From SAR116 cluster alpha proteobacterium HIMB100 (GTDB lineage Bacteria > Pseudomonadota > Alphaproteobacteria > Puniceispirillales > Puniceispirillaceae): DNA of 64,000 nt. Under the pieces are notes generated by a model. The model worked only from the letters and a program-made list of their open reading frames with translations. It searched no databases and was not told where the DNA came from. Position 1 is the first letter of the stretch. Each line of letters begins with the position of its first letter. The stretch is from positions 1 through 64,000 of the forward strand of contig AFXB01000006.1 in assembly GCA_000238815.2 (NCBI GenBank). The letters run 5' to 3'. A program made the position numbers and the translations under genes. Below are positions 19,392-28,883 of the stretch, piece by piece.

Positions 19392-20213
19392 TTATGTCCG
19401 CTTCATCGCCTCTGACAAGTCGCGGCAATAGTCACCAACTGCTGCAGCAAGCTCATCTGCATCAGGTGTTTTGTCAGCACAGGCCTGCTCAATGATAGAC
19501 ACCACAGCAGAGCCAACTACAACCCCATCTGAAATTTTTGCCACCTCGGCAGCTTGCTCTGGTGTTCTGATTCCAAACCCGGTGACCGCTGGCAGCTTTG
19601 TTTCTTCACGAATCCGTGTGAAGGCAGCTTCAATTGTATCTGTTGCGGCGCTTTTGGTTCCTGTGATACCGGCGATGGCCACATAATAGACAAAGCCACC
19701 GGCCTTTTCCAAAACAACGGGCAGACGATCGCCTAATGTAGTTGGTGTGACAAGACGAATGAAATCGAGACCAGCGGCCCGGGCATCATCACATAATTCC
19801 ACATCTTCTTCTGGGGGCAAATCGACGATGATCAAGCCATCAACACCTGCGTCCAGGGCAGCGCTGATAAAGGCATCTGTGCCATACATGTAAATGGGAT
19901 TATAATAGCCCATCAGGATCAGTGGTGTATCCGGGTGACGGGTTCTGAAGGCGGCGGCCATATCCAGCGTACCCTGCAGGGTCATGCCTTGTTTAATTGC
20001 ACGCAGGCTGGCTGCCTGAATCGCTGGCCCATCCGCCATCGGGTCGGAAAAGGGCATGCCTAATTCAATGAAATCTGCACCGTTCTCGACCAAGCTGTCC
20101 AGAATGGCAGCAGAGGCCTGTTCAGACGGGTCACCAGCAGATACAAAAATTCCCAGAACGGCTCTGTCGGCTTGTTCGGCGCGCTCAAAACAGTGTGAAA
20201 TACGATTGCTCAT
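19392..20213 (-). CDS. trpA: tryptophan synthase alpha chain
   Basis: TrpA, 273 residues, cleaves indole-3-glycerol phosphate to indole, which passes to TrpB. It is a TIM barrel with both catalytic acids visible in ELGMPFSDPMADGP (Glu and Asp), and the phosphate-binding loop in VTGFGIRTPEQ. It follows trpB after 31 bases and was probably transcribed with trpF and trpB. Confidence 0.97.
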   Translation of the reverse strand: MSNRISHCFERAEQADRAVLGIFVSAGDPSEQASAAILDSLVENGADFIELGMPFSDPMADGPAIQAASLRAIKQGMTLQGTLDMAAAFRTRHPDTPLILMGYYNPIYMYGTDAFISAALDAGVDGLIIVDLPPEEDVELCDDARAAGLDFIRLVTPTTLGDRLPVVLEKAGGFVYYVAIAGITGTKSAATDTIEAAFTRIREETKLPAVTGFGIRTPEQAAEVAKISDGVVVGSAVVSIIEQACADKTPDADELAAAVGDYCRDLSEAMKRT

Positions 20214-20244
20214 CCTTACAACATAGTCCTGTTATTAAAAAGCC

Positions 20245-21468
20245 TTACAATTTACCCCGGGCGTCCAGCATAGGCAGAACAGCCTCTAAATCTTTGTCGC
20301 CCCGTCCGCACATATTCAGCACGACAATTTTGTCCTTGCCCAAGCTCGGCAGAAATGTCGATGCAAATGCCAGTGCATGAGACGGTTCCAATGCCGGGAT
20401 AATGCCTTCTAGGCGTGAGCATAAATGGAACATCTCCAGCGCCTCTTCGTCTGTCGCGCTGACATAATTCACCCGGCCAATATCATGCAGCCAGGCATGT
20501 TCAGGTCCAATTCCTGGATAATCAAGGCCAGCCGAAATTGAATGAGCATCTTTGATCTGGCCTTCATCTGTCTGCAGCAGATAGGTTCTGTTACCATGCA
20601 GAACGCCAGGGCGTCCGCCGGTCAGGCTGGCAGCATGTTCGCCGGTGTCAATCCCGTGACCAGCTGCTTCAACGCCATAAATGTCAACAGCTTCATCATC
20701 AAGAAAGGGGTGGAACAGGCCCATCGCGTTTGACCCGCCGCCAATACAGGCAATCAGCGCATCAGGCAGACGGCCTTCTGCTTCACGGATCTGCTCTTTG
20801 GTTTCAATGCCGATCACAGACTGGAAATCACGAACCATTTCCGGATAAGGATGCGGGCCAGCCACTGTGCCGATAATATAAAAATGCGTTTCCGGATTTG
20901 CTACCCAATACCGCAAAGCTTCATTCATCGCATCTTTCAGTGTGGATGTGCCTGATGTGACAGGATGGACCTTTGCACCGAGCAGCCGCATACGGTCAAC
21001 ATTTGGCTTTTGCCGGCGCACATCTTCTGCGCCCATAAAGACTTCACATTCCAGATTAAACAACGCACAGGCTGTCGCAGTGGCAACACCATGCTGGCCA
21101 GCACCGGTCTCTGCAATGATTTTTGTTTTGCCCATCCGCTTTGCCAGCAAAGCCTGACCCAACACATTATTAATCTTATGTGCACCGGTGTGGTTCAGCT
21201 CATCTCGTTTCAGATACAGCTTTGCCCCGCCAAAATGTTCAGTCAGACGAGAGGCAAAATATAAAGGGGATGGCCGGCCGATATAATGTTTTTGGTAATA
21301 CAGCAATTCTGATTCAAAGCTGGGGTCTGATTTCGCCGTGTAATAGGCTTTCTCCACCTCCAGGATCAAAGGCATCAGCGTTTCAGCAACAAATCGTCCG
21401 CCATGGATACCGAAGCGGCCAGCTTCGTCTGGCAGGGTTTTATATGAATTGGGTGCAGTCTCGCCCAT
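20245..21468 (-). CDS. trpB: tryptophan synthase beta chain
   Basis: TrpB, 407 residues, condenses indole with serine to give tryptophan using pyridoxal phosphate. The PLP lysine is in [17 protein letters not shown], and the phosphate-binding glycines are in GGGSNAMG. It lies between trpF (70 bases upstream) and trpA (31 bases downstream). Confidence 0.98.
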   Translation of the reverse strand: MGETAPNSYKTLPDEAGRFGIHGGRFVAETLMPLILEVEKAYYTAKSDPSFESELLYYQKHYIGRPSPLYFASRLTEHFGGAKLYLKRDELNHTGAHKINNVLGQALLAKRMGKTKIIAETGAGQHGVATATACALFNLECEVFMGAEDVRRQKPNVDRMRLLGAKVHPVTSGTSTLKDAMNEALRYWVANPETHFYIIGTVAGPHPYPEMVRDFQSVIGIETKEQIREAEGRLPDALIACIGGGSNAMGLFHPFLDDEAVDIYGVEAAGHGIDTGEHAASLTGGRPGVLHGNRTYLLQTDEGQIKDAHSISAGLDYPGIGPEHAWLHDIGRVNYVSATDEEALEMFHLCSRLEGIIPALEPSHALAFASTFLPSLGKDKIVVLNMCGRGDKDLEAVLPMLDARGKL

Positions 21469-21538
21469 AATGTCTCTCTATTATCTGTGGCGCCTTTCGG
21501 GGCACAAAGTCCGGCTGCCGGTACCGATTGACGTAACC

Positions 21539-22213
21539 TTACCCGAATTTTGCCGCTTTCACAAAGGCAGAGATTGCTGATTTGCTCTTTTCACCGCGGT
21601 TTTTTTCCACCCCGGAAGATACATCAACACAAGGTGCACCTGTCAAAGAGATTGCTCGGGCCACATTTTCGGCAGACAGCCCGCCGGCCAGCATAAATGG
21701 GCACTTCAGTTCAGCCTCTGCCAGATAGCGCCAGTCAAAAGATTTACCCATGCCGCCAGGAAGGACAGGTTCGTGCGGATCAATAGCTGTATGCGGGGCT
21801 GCGTCAAATAAAATCCAGTCTGCACAATCTTCAAACACTGCTGCTTGTGCTATATCATCTTTGCTGGCAACTTTAATCACGGGCATAACGGGAAGTGAAA
21901 ATTTTGCCTTTATCGCCTTCACGCGGTCTGCTGTTTCACTGCCATGCAGCTGCAGCATATCAGGCTGGGCTGCGTCAATAATATCCGCAAGCTCATCATC
22001 ACTGGCATCAACACACAAAGCGACGCGCCGTGGGCGGTTTCGCGCTGTGATTTGGCTGTCTGCCTGTTCAGCCAGCTGGCGTGCGTGGGGCAAGGATAAA
22101 TGACGTGGTGATGCAGGAAAAAAGACAAAGCCAATCCAGTCCACGCCCATCTCAGCGCAATGTTGGTAGCTGTCAAATGTGCTGATGCCACAGATTTTTA
22201 CTGCTGGGATCAT
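21539..22213 (-). CDS. trpF: phosphoribosylanthranilate isomerase
   Basis: TrpF, 224 residues, isomerises N-(5-phosphoribosyl)anthranilate in tryptophan synthesis. It begins MIPAVKICGISTFD with the catalytic cysteine in KICGI, has the general acid aspartate in VALCVDAS, and ends with the phosphate-binding loop LAGGLSAENV and VDVSSGVE. It is the first trp gene of the trpFBA set; no tryptophan-rich leader peptide is visible upstream. Confidence 0.95.
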   Translation of the reverse strand: MIPAVKICGISTFDSYQHCAEMGVDWIGFVFFPASPRHLSLPHARQLAEQADSQITARNRPRRVALCVDASDDELADIIDAAQPDMLQLHGSETADRVKAIKAKFSLPVMPVIKVASKDDIAQAAVFEDCADWILFDAAPHTAIDPHEPVLPGGMGKSFDWRYLAEAELKCPFMLAGGLSAENVARAISLTGAPCVDVSSGVEKNRGEKSKSAISAFVKAAKFG

Positions 22214-22296
22214 GTTTCCTCTGGCTCAATTTAAAAGGTGTGAGGTGCTTTGTTACTGCAACAAGACGCCCAAATCATCACTATCAGTTCAGGTTG

Positions 22297-22623
22297 TCAA
22301 CCATATCGCTCAGGCAGGCTGTTGTCATCATCACTTTGTTCAGATGCTGCAATACGGGTCTGCAGTTCGGCGATTTGGCGTGTCTTAGACCAGAGATGAG
22401 CCTTCAGGCGCAGGCTGTGCAGCCAGAAAATCAGCGCGCCAAGAATCATGCCCAGCCCAAATGCGCCGAGTACAAACATCCACGCTTCCCCTTCAACGGT
22501 TACTTGAGAAGGCCAAAACTGGAGCGCAATTTGGGCATGGTTTTGGGTGACGAACCCAGCCAGAAAGACAATCGTTATGATTAAGAAAACAATCCAGCCC
22601 AGACGGGAAATGAAGCGCATCAT
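22297..22623 (-). CDS. lapA: LapA-domain inner-membrane protein
   Basis: Small membrane protein of 108 residues with two membrane segments, about 8-28 and 47-67, and a charged cytosolic tail predicted as helical (residues 70-100). This matches the LapA (YciS-like) family; in E. coli LapA works with LapB to control LpxC and lipopolysaccharide amount. There is no lapB next to it. It lies 30 bases after ihfB and before trpF, a conserved alphaproteobacterial position. Confidence 0.8.
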   Translation of the reverse strand: MMRFISRLGWIVFLIITIVFLAGFVTQNHAQIALQFWPSQVTVEGEAWMFVLGAFGLGMILGALIFWLHSLRLKAHLWSKTRQIAELQTRIAASEQSDDDNSLPERYG

Positions 22624-22653
22624 AACGCTCCTTAAGAATTTGGCAGAGCTGTC

Positions 22654-22938
22654 TTACTTGTTCAGGCGTTCACGCATGCCTTTTCCCATTTTGAAAAAGG
22701 GCATTCGCTTTGCTTCAACATTCACGGCTTCACCGGTGCGGGGGTTGCGTCCCATTCTGGCTTTGCGTTCACGTACTGAAAACGCGCCAAATCCCCTTAG
22801 CTCCACGCGGTCACCATTTTCCAGAGCTTGTGTAATCGTGTCGAAGACGGTGTTTACCAAGTGTTCAAGATCACGGTGGTACAGGGATGGGTTTTGTTCT
22901 GCCAGCCGGGCGATTAACTCAGATTTAGTCATGCGCAC
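22654..22938 (-). CDS. ihfB: integration host factor subunit beta
   Basis: IHF-beta/HU family DNA-bending protein, 94 residues. It starts [13 protein letters not shown] in frame after an MR pair, has [20 protein letters not shown], and the beta-arm tip motif NPRTGEAV whose proline intercalates into DNA. The extra Met-Arg at the N-terminus means the start could be two codons later. It is cut off from rpsA upstream by a strong terminator, so it should have its own promoter in 22939-23017. Confidence 0.94.
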   Translation of the reverse strand: MRMTKSELIARLAEQNPSLYHRDLEHLVNTVFDTITQALENGDRVELRGFGAFSVRERKARMGRNPRTGEAVNVEAKRMPFFKMGKGMRERLNK

Positions 22939-23017
22939 TAACCTTTTAAATCCTGTAACCTGTTAAAAGCATGACGGTTTCTTTATGCAGCGTCAAGCTA
23001 TCTGTCTGAATATGCAT

Positions 23018-23056
23018 GAAAACAAACGCCCCGACTGGCGAAAGCCAATCGGGGCG
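23018..23056 (-). terminator. rho-independent terminator of rpsA
   Basis: On the minus strand a 13-bp GC-rich stem begins CGCCCCGA and closes on a TTTC tetraloop, followed by TTTGTTTTC. One pair is G-U on the minus strand but a C-A mismatch on the plus strand, which shows the minus strand is the one used. It lies 42 bases beyond the rpsA stop codon. Confidence 0.9.
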
Positions 23057-23097
23057 CAGTATTTTATGTCCGCTGGTTGTTAAAACCGGCGTCAGGA

Positions 23098-24810
23098 TTA
23101 GCTGTCAGAGCCTTCATCGTCTCTTTTTGCCAGAGCCGCACCAAGGATATCACCCAAGCTGGCGCCACTGTCTGATGACCCATAATCAGCCATCGCACGC
23201 TTTTCTTCTTCAATTTCACGCGCCTTGATAGACAAGGTCAGGTTGCGTGTCTTCTTGTCGAACTGCGTCACCAGAGCGTCAATTTTCTCGTCTACAGCAA
23301 AGCGTTCTGTTCTCTGCTCGCTACGTTCACGTGACAGATCAGATTTGCGGATGAAGCCTGGCAGGTTGTCACCAACCCGAACCTCCAGCCCGCCATCTGT
23401 CACAGCGGTGATGGTACAGGTTACAACTGTGCCCTTCTTCACCTTGTCAACTTCACCAGCATATGGATCATCGCTCAACTGCTTAATGCCAAGAGAGATA
23501 CGTTCCTTTTCAAGGTCGATTTCCAGGATTTTGGCTTTGATCTTATCGCCCTTGTTATAGCCTTCCAATGCAGCTTCACCTGTCTCTTCCCATGAGATGT
23601 CAGACATGTGCACCAGACCGTCAATCTCTTCTGTCAGGCCGACAAAGATGCCGAATTCGGTAATGTTTCTGATTTCACCTTCAATCTCAGCACCGGCCTG
23701 GAAGCTGTCTTTAAACTCTTCCCACGGGTTGGCTGTGCACTGTTTCAGACCAAGTGAAATCCGGCGTTTGACCAGATCTACATCCAGAACCATGACCTCA
23801 ATCTGCTGGCTGGTAGATACAATCTTGCCCGGATGAACATTTTTCTTTGTCCAGCTCATCTCAGAAACATGTACCAGACCTTCAACGCCTTCATCTAATT
23901 CCACAAACGCGCCATAGTCGGTGATGTTGGTGACACGGCCAGTAAGCTTGGAGCCGATTACAAATTTTTCTGCAGCATCAGCCCATGGGTCAGACAGCAG
24001 CTGCTTCATGCCCAGAGAAATCCGCTGGGTTTCAGCGTTGAACCGGATCACCTGGACATCTACAGTCTGGCCAACCTGAAGCGCTTCTGAAGGATGGTTA
24101 ATCCGCTTCCAGGCAATGTCGGTGACATGCAGCAGCCCGTCAACTCCGCCCAAATCAACAAATGCGCCATAATCAGTGATATTTTTGACCACACCTTGCA
24201 GGACTTGACCTTCCTGCAGGTTGGAAACCAGTTCAGAGCGGGCTTCTGCACGTGATTCTTCCAGAACCGCACGGCGGGAGACCACAATATTGCCGCGGCG
24301 TCTGTCGATTTTCAGAATCTGGAACGGCTGCGGTGTGCCCATCAATGGGCCAATATCGTGAATCGGGCGGATATCGACCTGGCTGCCTGGCAGAAACGCT
24401 GTGGCGCCAGAAAGGTCAACTGTGAACCCGCCTTTAACGCGGCCAAAAATAACGCCTGTTACACGCTCTTGTGCTTCAAAGGCATTTTCCAGCAGGATCC
24501 AGGCTTCTTCGCGACGGGCCTTTTCCCGGCTAAGCATTGCCGCGCCATCGCGATCTTCCATACGTTCAACATAGACTTCAACGCTGTCACCAGCTTTGAT
24601 TTCTGCATCTTGACCAGGGGCGGCGAATTCGCGAAGCGGCACGCGCCCTTCTGATTTCAGGCCAACATCGATGGTCACATGATCATCAGTGACATCGACA
24701 ACAAGACCTTTGACAACACTGCCTTCAATGGCGGTGTCTTCAGCAAAGCTCTCTGCCAGAAGATCGGCAAAATTTTCCATAGTAGCATCTGCGGCTGTTG
24801 AATTTGACAA
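23098..24810 (-). CDS. rpsA: 30S ribosomal protein S1
   Basis: Ribosomal protein S1, 570 residues, brings mRNA to the 30S subunit. Six S1 (OB-fold) repeats are visible, each with a signature such as VKNITDYGAFVDLGGVDGLL or VTNITDYGAFVELDEGVEGL. I chose a UUG start at 24810: GGAG lies at 24818-24821 with a 7-base spacer, and the product opens MSNSTAADATMENFADLL. The next in-frame ATG (24780) would give 560 residues but has no ribosome binding site. An ATG further upstream (24879) adds 23 residues that are unlike S1 proteins. Its terminator follows at 23018-23056. Confidence 0.95.
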   Translation of the reverse strand: MSNSTAADATMENFADLLAESFAEDTAIEGSVVKGLVVDVTDDHVTIDVGLKSEGRVPLREFAAPGQDAEIKAGDSVEVYVERMEDRDGAAMLSREKARREEAWILLENAFEAQERVTGVIFGRVKGGFTVDLSGATAFLPGSQVDIRPIHDIGPLMGTPQPFQILKIDRRRGNIVVSRRAVLEESRAEARSELVSNLQEGQVLQGVVKNITDYGAFVDLGGVDGLLHVTDIAWKRINHPSEALQVGQTVDVQVIRFNAETQRISLGMKQLLSDPWADAAEKFVIGSKLTGRVTNITDYGAFVELDEGVEGLVHVSEMSWTKKNVHPGKIVSTSQQIEVMVLDVDLVKRRISLGLKQCTANPWEEFKDSFQAGAEIEGEIRNITEFGIFVGLTEEIDGLVHMSDISWEETGEAALEGYNKGDKIKAKILEIDLEKERISLGIKQLSDDPYAGEVDKVKKGTVVTCTITAVTDGGLEVRVGDNLPGFIRKSDLSRERSEQRTERFAVDEKIDALVTQFDKKTRNLTLSIKAREIEEEKRAMADYGSSDSGASLGDILGAALAKRDDEGSDS

Positions 24811-25043
24811 GTGTTTTCTCCGTGGATGCGTCAGTCTGGCCATTTTGGCCGAAGAAGAGGAGAGCATCTGTGTAAACAATGTCTCTCATCTCAATCCTGT
24901 GCTGGTAACAGGAAAAACAGCTCTGAAGTCATGTGCGGGCGGGACGCCTTAACATGCTATTTTTTTTAAAAGTGCCTGACGCGACATATATCCCAGCGTT
25001 AGTTGTTTTCATAAAGACGAGCCGTTGTTCAGAGGCAAGGCCG

Positions 25044-25685
25044 TCATACCAGCTTGGCCTCCTGCAGGCAGGAGATCACAAGGTCCAACACTTCTTCTGC
25101 ATTCTTTGTTGAAGAGTCAATAAAAAACGCATCATCAGCGGCAATTAAAGGCGCAACTGTGCGGTTTTTGTCACGACAGTCTCTTTTAATCAAATCAGAT
25201 AAGACCTCTGGGAAGTCTATCGCTTCACCTGCGGCGACCAGTTCCATATGACGTCTGTTGGCGCGGATGTCAGCGGCGGCATCAATATAGAACTTGGCAT
25301 CTGCATCAGGCAGCACAACTGTGCCAATATCCCGGCCGTCAAGAACAGCACCTTTGCCCTGTGGCGGATGTTCGGCAAAGTCGCGCTGTTTGCGCAACAA
25401 GGCTTGTCTGACCTCTGCAAAAGCGGCCACTTTCGAAGCGGCTTCACCCACATCGGTTGTCCGTAATTCCGCACTGAAGGGCTGAGACAGGTCAAGATTT
25501 GTGGCGATTTCCGCGATATCCGCTGGATCAGCGGCGTCAATATCAACGCCCGATTTCAGCGCAGCATGGCCAACCGCCCGATACAGTTTTCCTGTATCCA
25601 GATAATCAAGGTCTAGCCGCATAGCCAAGATTCGGCCCAAGGTGCCTTTGCCTGAAGCGGCTGTGCCATCAATGGCAATAATCAT
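25044..25685 (-). CDS. cmk: cytidylate kinase
   Basis: CMP/dCMP kinase, 213 residues, makes CDP for nucleic-acid and lipid synthesis. The P-loop is GTAASGKGT at about 7-15, the CMP-binding segment is DTGKLYRAVGHAAL and the conserved GRDIGTVVLPDA follows. The gene sits between aroA and rpsA, the usual proteobacterial order, with an 85-base gap to aroA. Confidence 0.96.
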   Translation of the reverse strand: MIIAIDGTAASGKGTLGRILAMRLDLDYLDTGKLYRAVGHAALKSGVDIDAADPADIAEIATNLDLSQPFSAELRTTDVGEAASKVAAFAEVRQALLRKQRDFAEHPPQGKGAVLDGRDIGTVVLPDADAKFYIDAAADIRANRRHMELVAAGEAIDFPEVLSDLIKRDCRDKNRTVAPLIAADDAFFIDSSTKNAEEVLDLVISCLQEAKLV

Positions 25686-25770
25686 TTATGATACCTCTTT
25701 TTTAGCGACAGGCCGCGTTTAGGGCACTGTTGCCTTTTGACTGAATTTTTACGTTTTTTACAGACTTTTT

Positions 25771-27171
25771 TTATCCTTGCGCTTCTGGTGCATATATATG
25801 CGCCCCGGCGTTGTTCATCAAACGGGCGAAGCCCGGAAAACTGGTGGCGATTGTTGCTGTGTCAGTTACGGTTACAGCTGTCTGACTGACCATGCCCAGG
25901 ACAAGAAAGGACATAGCGATGCGGTGGTCATGCTGCGAGGCAATACAGGCCCCGCCAGCGATCGACGGCATCCCATCGACAGTCAAGCTGTCTGGCGTTT
26001 CAGTGACCGAAACGCCGCACGCTTTCAGACCATCTGCCATAACAGCGATTCTGTCTGTCTCTTTCACCCGTAATTCAGCTACGCCTGGCATGAAGGTACG
26101 CCCCGTAGCACAAGACGCCGCTACAGACAGAATTGGATATTCATCAATCATTGACGCTGCTCTGTCTGCGGGAACCTCAATTCCTGTCAATTGGCTTGAC
26201 CGGACACGAATATCCCCGACAGGCTCTCCGCCTTCCAAACGTTCATTGGTGATGGTTATATCTGCGCCCATTTCGATTAATGTTGTGATCAGGCCTGTAC
26301 GTTGCGGGTTCAGACCAATCGCAGGCAGACTGACATCGCTTTTCGGTGTGATCAGGCCGGCAACGATAGCAAAAGCTGCAGAAGACGGGTCGCGCGGCAC
26401 CAGGATATTTTTTGCGGTTAAAGTTGCTTCACCAGGTAGAGTAACCTGATGCCGCCCATCTAACAGGATCTCCTGGTGAACATCAACACCGAAATGACGC
26501 AACATGCTTTCTGTATGATCGCGCGAGATATGAGGTTCTGTGACCACAGTATCCCCGCGCGCATTCAGGCCGGCCAGCATAATTGCTGATTTAATCTGAG
26601 CAGAGGCAACACGCGGTGTGTAATCAAGCGGCAATACAGGATCTGCACCTGTTATGGTTACCGGCAGCAGACCTTTTTCCTCATTTTCGGGTCGATAGTC
26701 AATTTGGGCTCCCATTTGGGCCAGCGGGTCTGTAATCCGCCGCATTGGCCGTGCAGAGAGTGACGCATCGCCGGTAAAGGTGGCGGTAATCGGTTGCCCG
26801 GCGACGGCCCCCATGATCAGTCTGACACCCGTCCCGGCATTGCCTAAATCAAGAGGGGCCTCAGGCACAAGAAAACCACCTGTACCAACGCCATCCACAC
26901 AGATAATGTCGTTATCGGTATCATCGCTAATTGTCACGCCAAGCTGTTGCATAGCTCTCAGCGTGGACAAAACATCCTCGCCGCGCAGCAGGCCCTGAAT
27001 TTCTGTTTGGCCGACGGCCATGCCAGCCAGAATAAGCGACCGATGAGAAATAGACTTATCTCCTGGCACATCCATCTGGCCAGTCAGCCCGCTAGTCGCC
27101 AAAGAGACCAGCGTTTCGATATCTGCGTCAGGCGCCTTCTGTGAATGTGATGACGGTTCTGATCCGGTCAT
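25771..27171 (-). CDS. aroA: 3-phosphoshikimate 1-carboxyvinyltransferase (EPSP synthase)
   Basis: EPSP synthase, 466 residues, condenses shikimate-3-phosphate with phosphoenolpyruvate in aromatic amino-acid synthesis. Motifs visible are PGDKSISHRSLIL, LDLGNAGTGVRL, VPRDPSSAAF, the catalytic Asp region SMIDEYPIL, ELRVKETDRI and the C-terminal HDHRIAMSFLV. The alanine/glycine near the NAGTG motif is of the class I/II region but class cannot be fixed by eye. The first 30 residues are a divergent tail; no better internal start is apparent. It is divergent from the FYDLN protein gene. Confidence 0.96.
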   Translation of the reverse strand: MTGSEPSSHSQKAPDADIETLVSLATSGLTGQMDVPGDKSISHRSLILAGMAVGQTEIQGLLRGEDVLSTLRAMQQLGVTISDDTDNDIICVDGVGTGGFLVPEAPLDLGNAGTGVRLIMGAVAGQPITATFTGDASLSARPMRRITDPLAQMGAQIDYRPENEEKGLLPVTITGADPVLPLDYTPRVASAQIKSAIMLAGLNARGDTVVTEPHISRDHTESMLRHFGVDVHQEILLDGRHQVTLPGEATLTAKNILVPRDPSSAAFAIVAGLITPKSDVSLPAIGLNPQRTGLITTLIEMGADITITNERLEGGEPVGDIRVRSSQLTGIEVPADRAASMIDEYPILSVAASCATGRTFMPGVAELRVKETDRIAVMADGLKACGVSVTETPDSLTVDGMPSIAGGACIASQHDHRIAMSFLVLGMVSQTAVTVTDTATIATSFPGFARLMNNAGAHIYAPEAQG

Positions 27172-27297
27172 GAGTGTGTTTACCTAATTAGTCACGGTGC
27201 GGATGTATAAAGTGGCTGTCATACTATCTTTAAAGGGGCGATCAAAGCGTAAATCTACATTTTCCGGTGAAAAATTCATTCAGACCCAAAAATTCTT

Positions 27298-27325
27298 TTG
27301 ACAGATGCCCGGAATTTCGTTTAAT
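27298..27325 (+). promoter_or_regulatory. sigma70-type promoter for the FYDLN-acid protein gene
   Basis: A perfect TTGACA at 27298-27303 and TTTAAT (five of six) at 27320-27325 are spaced by 16 bases. Transcription would begin near 27332, about 38 bases ahead of the ATG at 27370. Confidence 0.6.
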
Positions 27326-27369
27326 CGGCGCTGAACACTGCGGTTTTTAGATGTAAATAGGTATTGCTC

Positions 27370-27777
27370 ATGGCTCATGCAACCCTCGGACGCAAGCAGC
27401 GTTGTGCCTCCTGCGGAATAAAATTTTATGATTTGAAGAAATCACCGGCGGTTTGTCCGTCCTGCGGCACTGAATTTGATCCCGAAACATTGTTGAAGAG
27501 CCGACGTGGTCGTGCAGTCAGCAAAGAGGAAACGGCAAAGGCCCCGTCCAAGACTGACGAGAATGAGGCTGATGACGATTTGATCGATAAGACAGATGAG
27601 GATGAATTTGAAAATGATGATGAGGTATTATCATCAGATGAGGACCTCATCTCAATCTCGTCAGAAGATGATGAAGATGAAGCAGAAGCATCTGGCAGTG
27701 AGTTAATTGATGTTCTTGATGATGAGTTGGGCGTAGATGATGAGCCGTCTTCAGATGAGGATGATGACGATATCTGA
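27370..27777 (+). CDS. FYDLN acid domain protein (TIGR02300 family)
   Basis: Protein of 135 residues with two parts. The first 40 residues form a small zinc ribbon with CASCGIKFYDLKK and CPSCGTEFDPE, so two CxxC pairs and the hallmark FYDL. The remainder is an extremely acidic low-complexity tail of Asp, Glu and Ser, probably disordered. This is the alphaproteobacterial TIGR02300 family, whose function is unknown. The ATG at 27370 is preferred over a TTG at 27364. It is divergent from aroA and is followed by tRNA-Ala. Confidence 0.88.
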   Translation: MAHATLGRKQRCASCGIKFYDLKKSPAVCPSCGTEFDPETLLKSRRGRAVSKEETAKAPSKTDENEADDDLIDKTDEDEFENDDEVLSSDEDLISISSEDDEDEAEASGSELIDVLDDELGVDDEPSSDEDDDDI

Positions 27778-27864
27778 TAAGCAGGCCAGCGGCGGGTATA
27801 TTTTTCTTGCATCTGCGGCTGGTTGCCGGTACAACACCCACACTCTGAAAGGTGGCATGGTTAA

Positions 27865-27940
<76 letters not shown>

Positions 27941-28011
27941 CCATCAGATTTTCAAATGATACAGATGTAACGGCTCAGGCGCGCGATAGGACAGCGTCTG
28001 ACAGATAGCGG

Positions 28012-28857
28012 TTATATAGAAAACCGGTCACCCAGATATACCTCGCGTACCCCTGAATGCTGCACCACCTCTTCTGGTGTGCCGTCCATCAGCACTGCCC
28101 CATCATGGATGATATAGGCACGCTCAATGATATCCAGCATCTCACGCACATTATGGTCGGTGATCAATACACCCAGCCCATGTTCTTTTAGTTGAGAGAT
28201 CAAATCCCGGATATCTGCCAGTGCGATGGGGTCAATACCCGCCAAAGGCTCATCAAGAAGTAAAAAGGCAGGCCGTGCTGCCAAAGCCCGGGCGATCTCA
28301 AGACGCCTGCGCTCACCACCAGAAAGATTAACAGAAGGGGTATTGCGCAGATGCCCTATGCTGAATTCGGCCAGCAATTCTTCAAGCATGGCATCTCGTG
28401 TATCGGGATTCTGTTCTGTAATTTCAAGAACGGAGCGGATATTTTTTTCGACACTCAGCCCTCTGAAAATACTCGATTCCTGAGGTAAATACCCTACTCC
28501 CATGCGGGCCCGCTGGAACAGAGGCATGTCGGTGACGTCAAGCCCGTCCAGATAAATCGCGCCCTCATCACACGGGATAAGGCCTGTCAGCATATAAAAA
28601 GTCGTTGTTTTTCCAGCTCCGTTTGGGCCAAGCAACCCCACAGCTTCGCCCCGCCTGATTCCAAGAGACACATTGCGGACGACACGTTTCTGGCCAAAAT
28701 ATTTGCCAAGACCACGCGCCTGAAGACCCTTGTTTTCGGCAACCAGCTGCAGGCTGTCACGGGTCCGGCTATCATCAAATAAATCGTGCCCGGGGTGGGA
28801 AAATGGCGGTGTGGTAAAATCTGTCACGGCAAGGTCCGACGCCTTTGGTCTGTGCAA
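28012..28857 (-). CDS. lptB: LPS export ABC transporter ATP-binding protein LptB
   Basis: LptB, 281 residues, the ATPase that powers lipopolysaccharide extraction from the inner membrane with LptF, LptG and LptC. It has Walker A GPNGAGKTT at about 79-87, the Q-loop YLPQESSIF typical of LptB, signature LSGGERRR, Walker B LLLDEPLAGID and the ITDHNVREML switch. An N-terminal extension of about 45 residues precedes the usual start of the fold. No ATG exists in it; the candidates are TTG at 28857 and GTG at 28827, neither with a clear ribosome binding site. It follows lptA after 26 bases. The rpoN-hpf-ptsN genes that commonly follow lptB are absent. Confidence 0.93.
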   Translation of the reverse strand: MHRPKASDLAVTDFTTPPFSHPGHDLFDDSRTRDSLQLVAENKGLQARGLGKYFGQKRVVRNVSLGIRRGEAVGLLGPNGAGKTTTFYMLTGLIPCDEGAIYLDGLDVTDMPLFQRARMGVGYLPQESSIFRGLSVEKNIRSVLEITEQNPDTRDAMLEELLAEFSIGHLRNTPSVNLSGGERRRLEIARALAARPAFLLLDEPLAGIDPIALADIRDLISQLKEHGLGVLITDHNVREMLDIIERAYIIHDGAVLMDGTPEEVVQHSGVREVYLGDRFSI

Positions 28858-28883
28858 GTCAAAATAGCAGGACCAATCATAGC

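Noticed and set aside
22214-22296. Tryptophan attenuator before trpF
   Set aside because: No leader peptide with Trp codons and no terminator/antiterminator pair in this short gap.
27426-27812. Serine-rich minus-strand frame opposite the FYDLN gene
   Set aside because: It is the mirror of the Asp/Glu-rich codons of the acidic tail.
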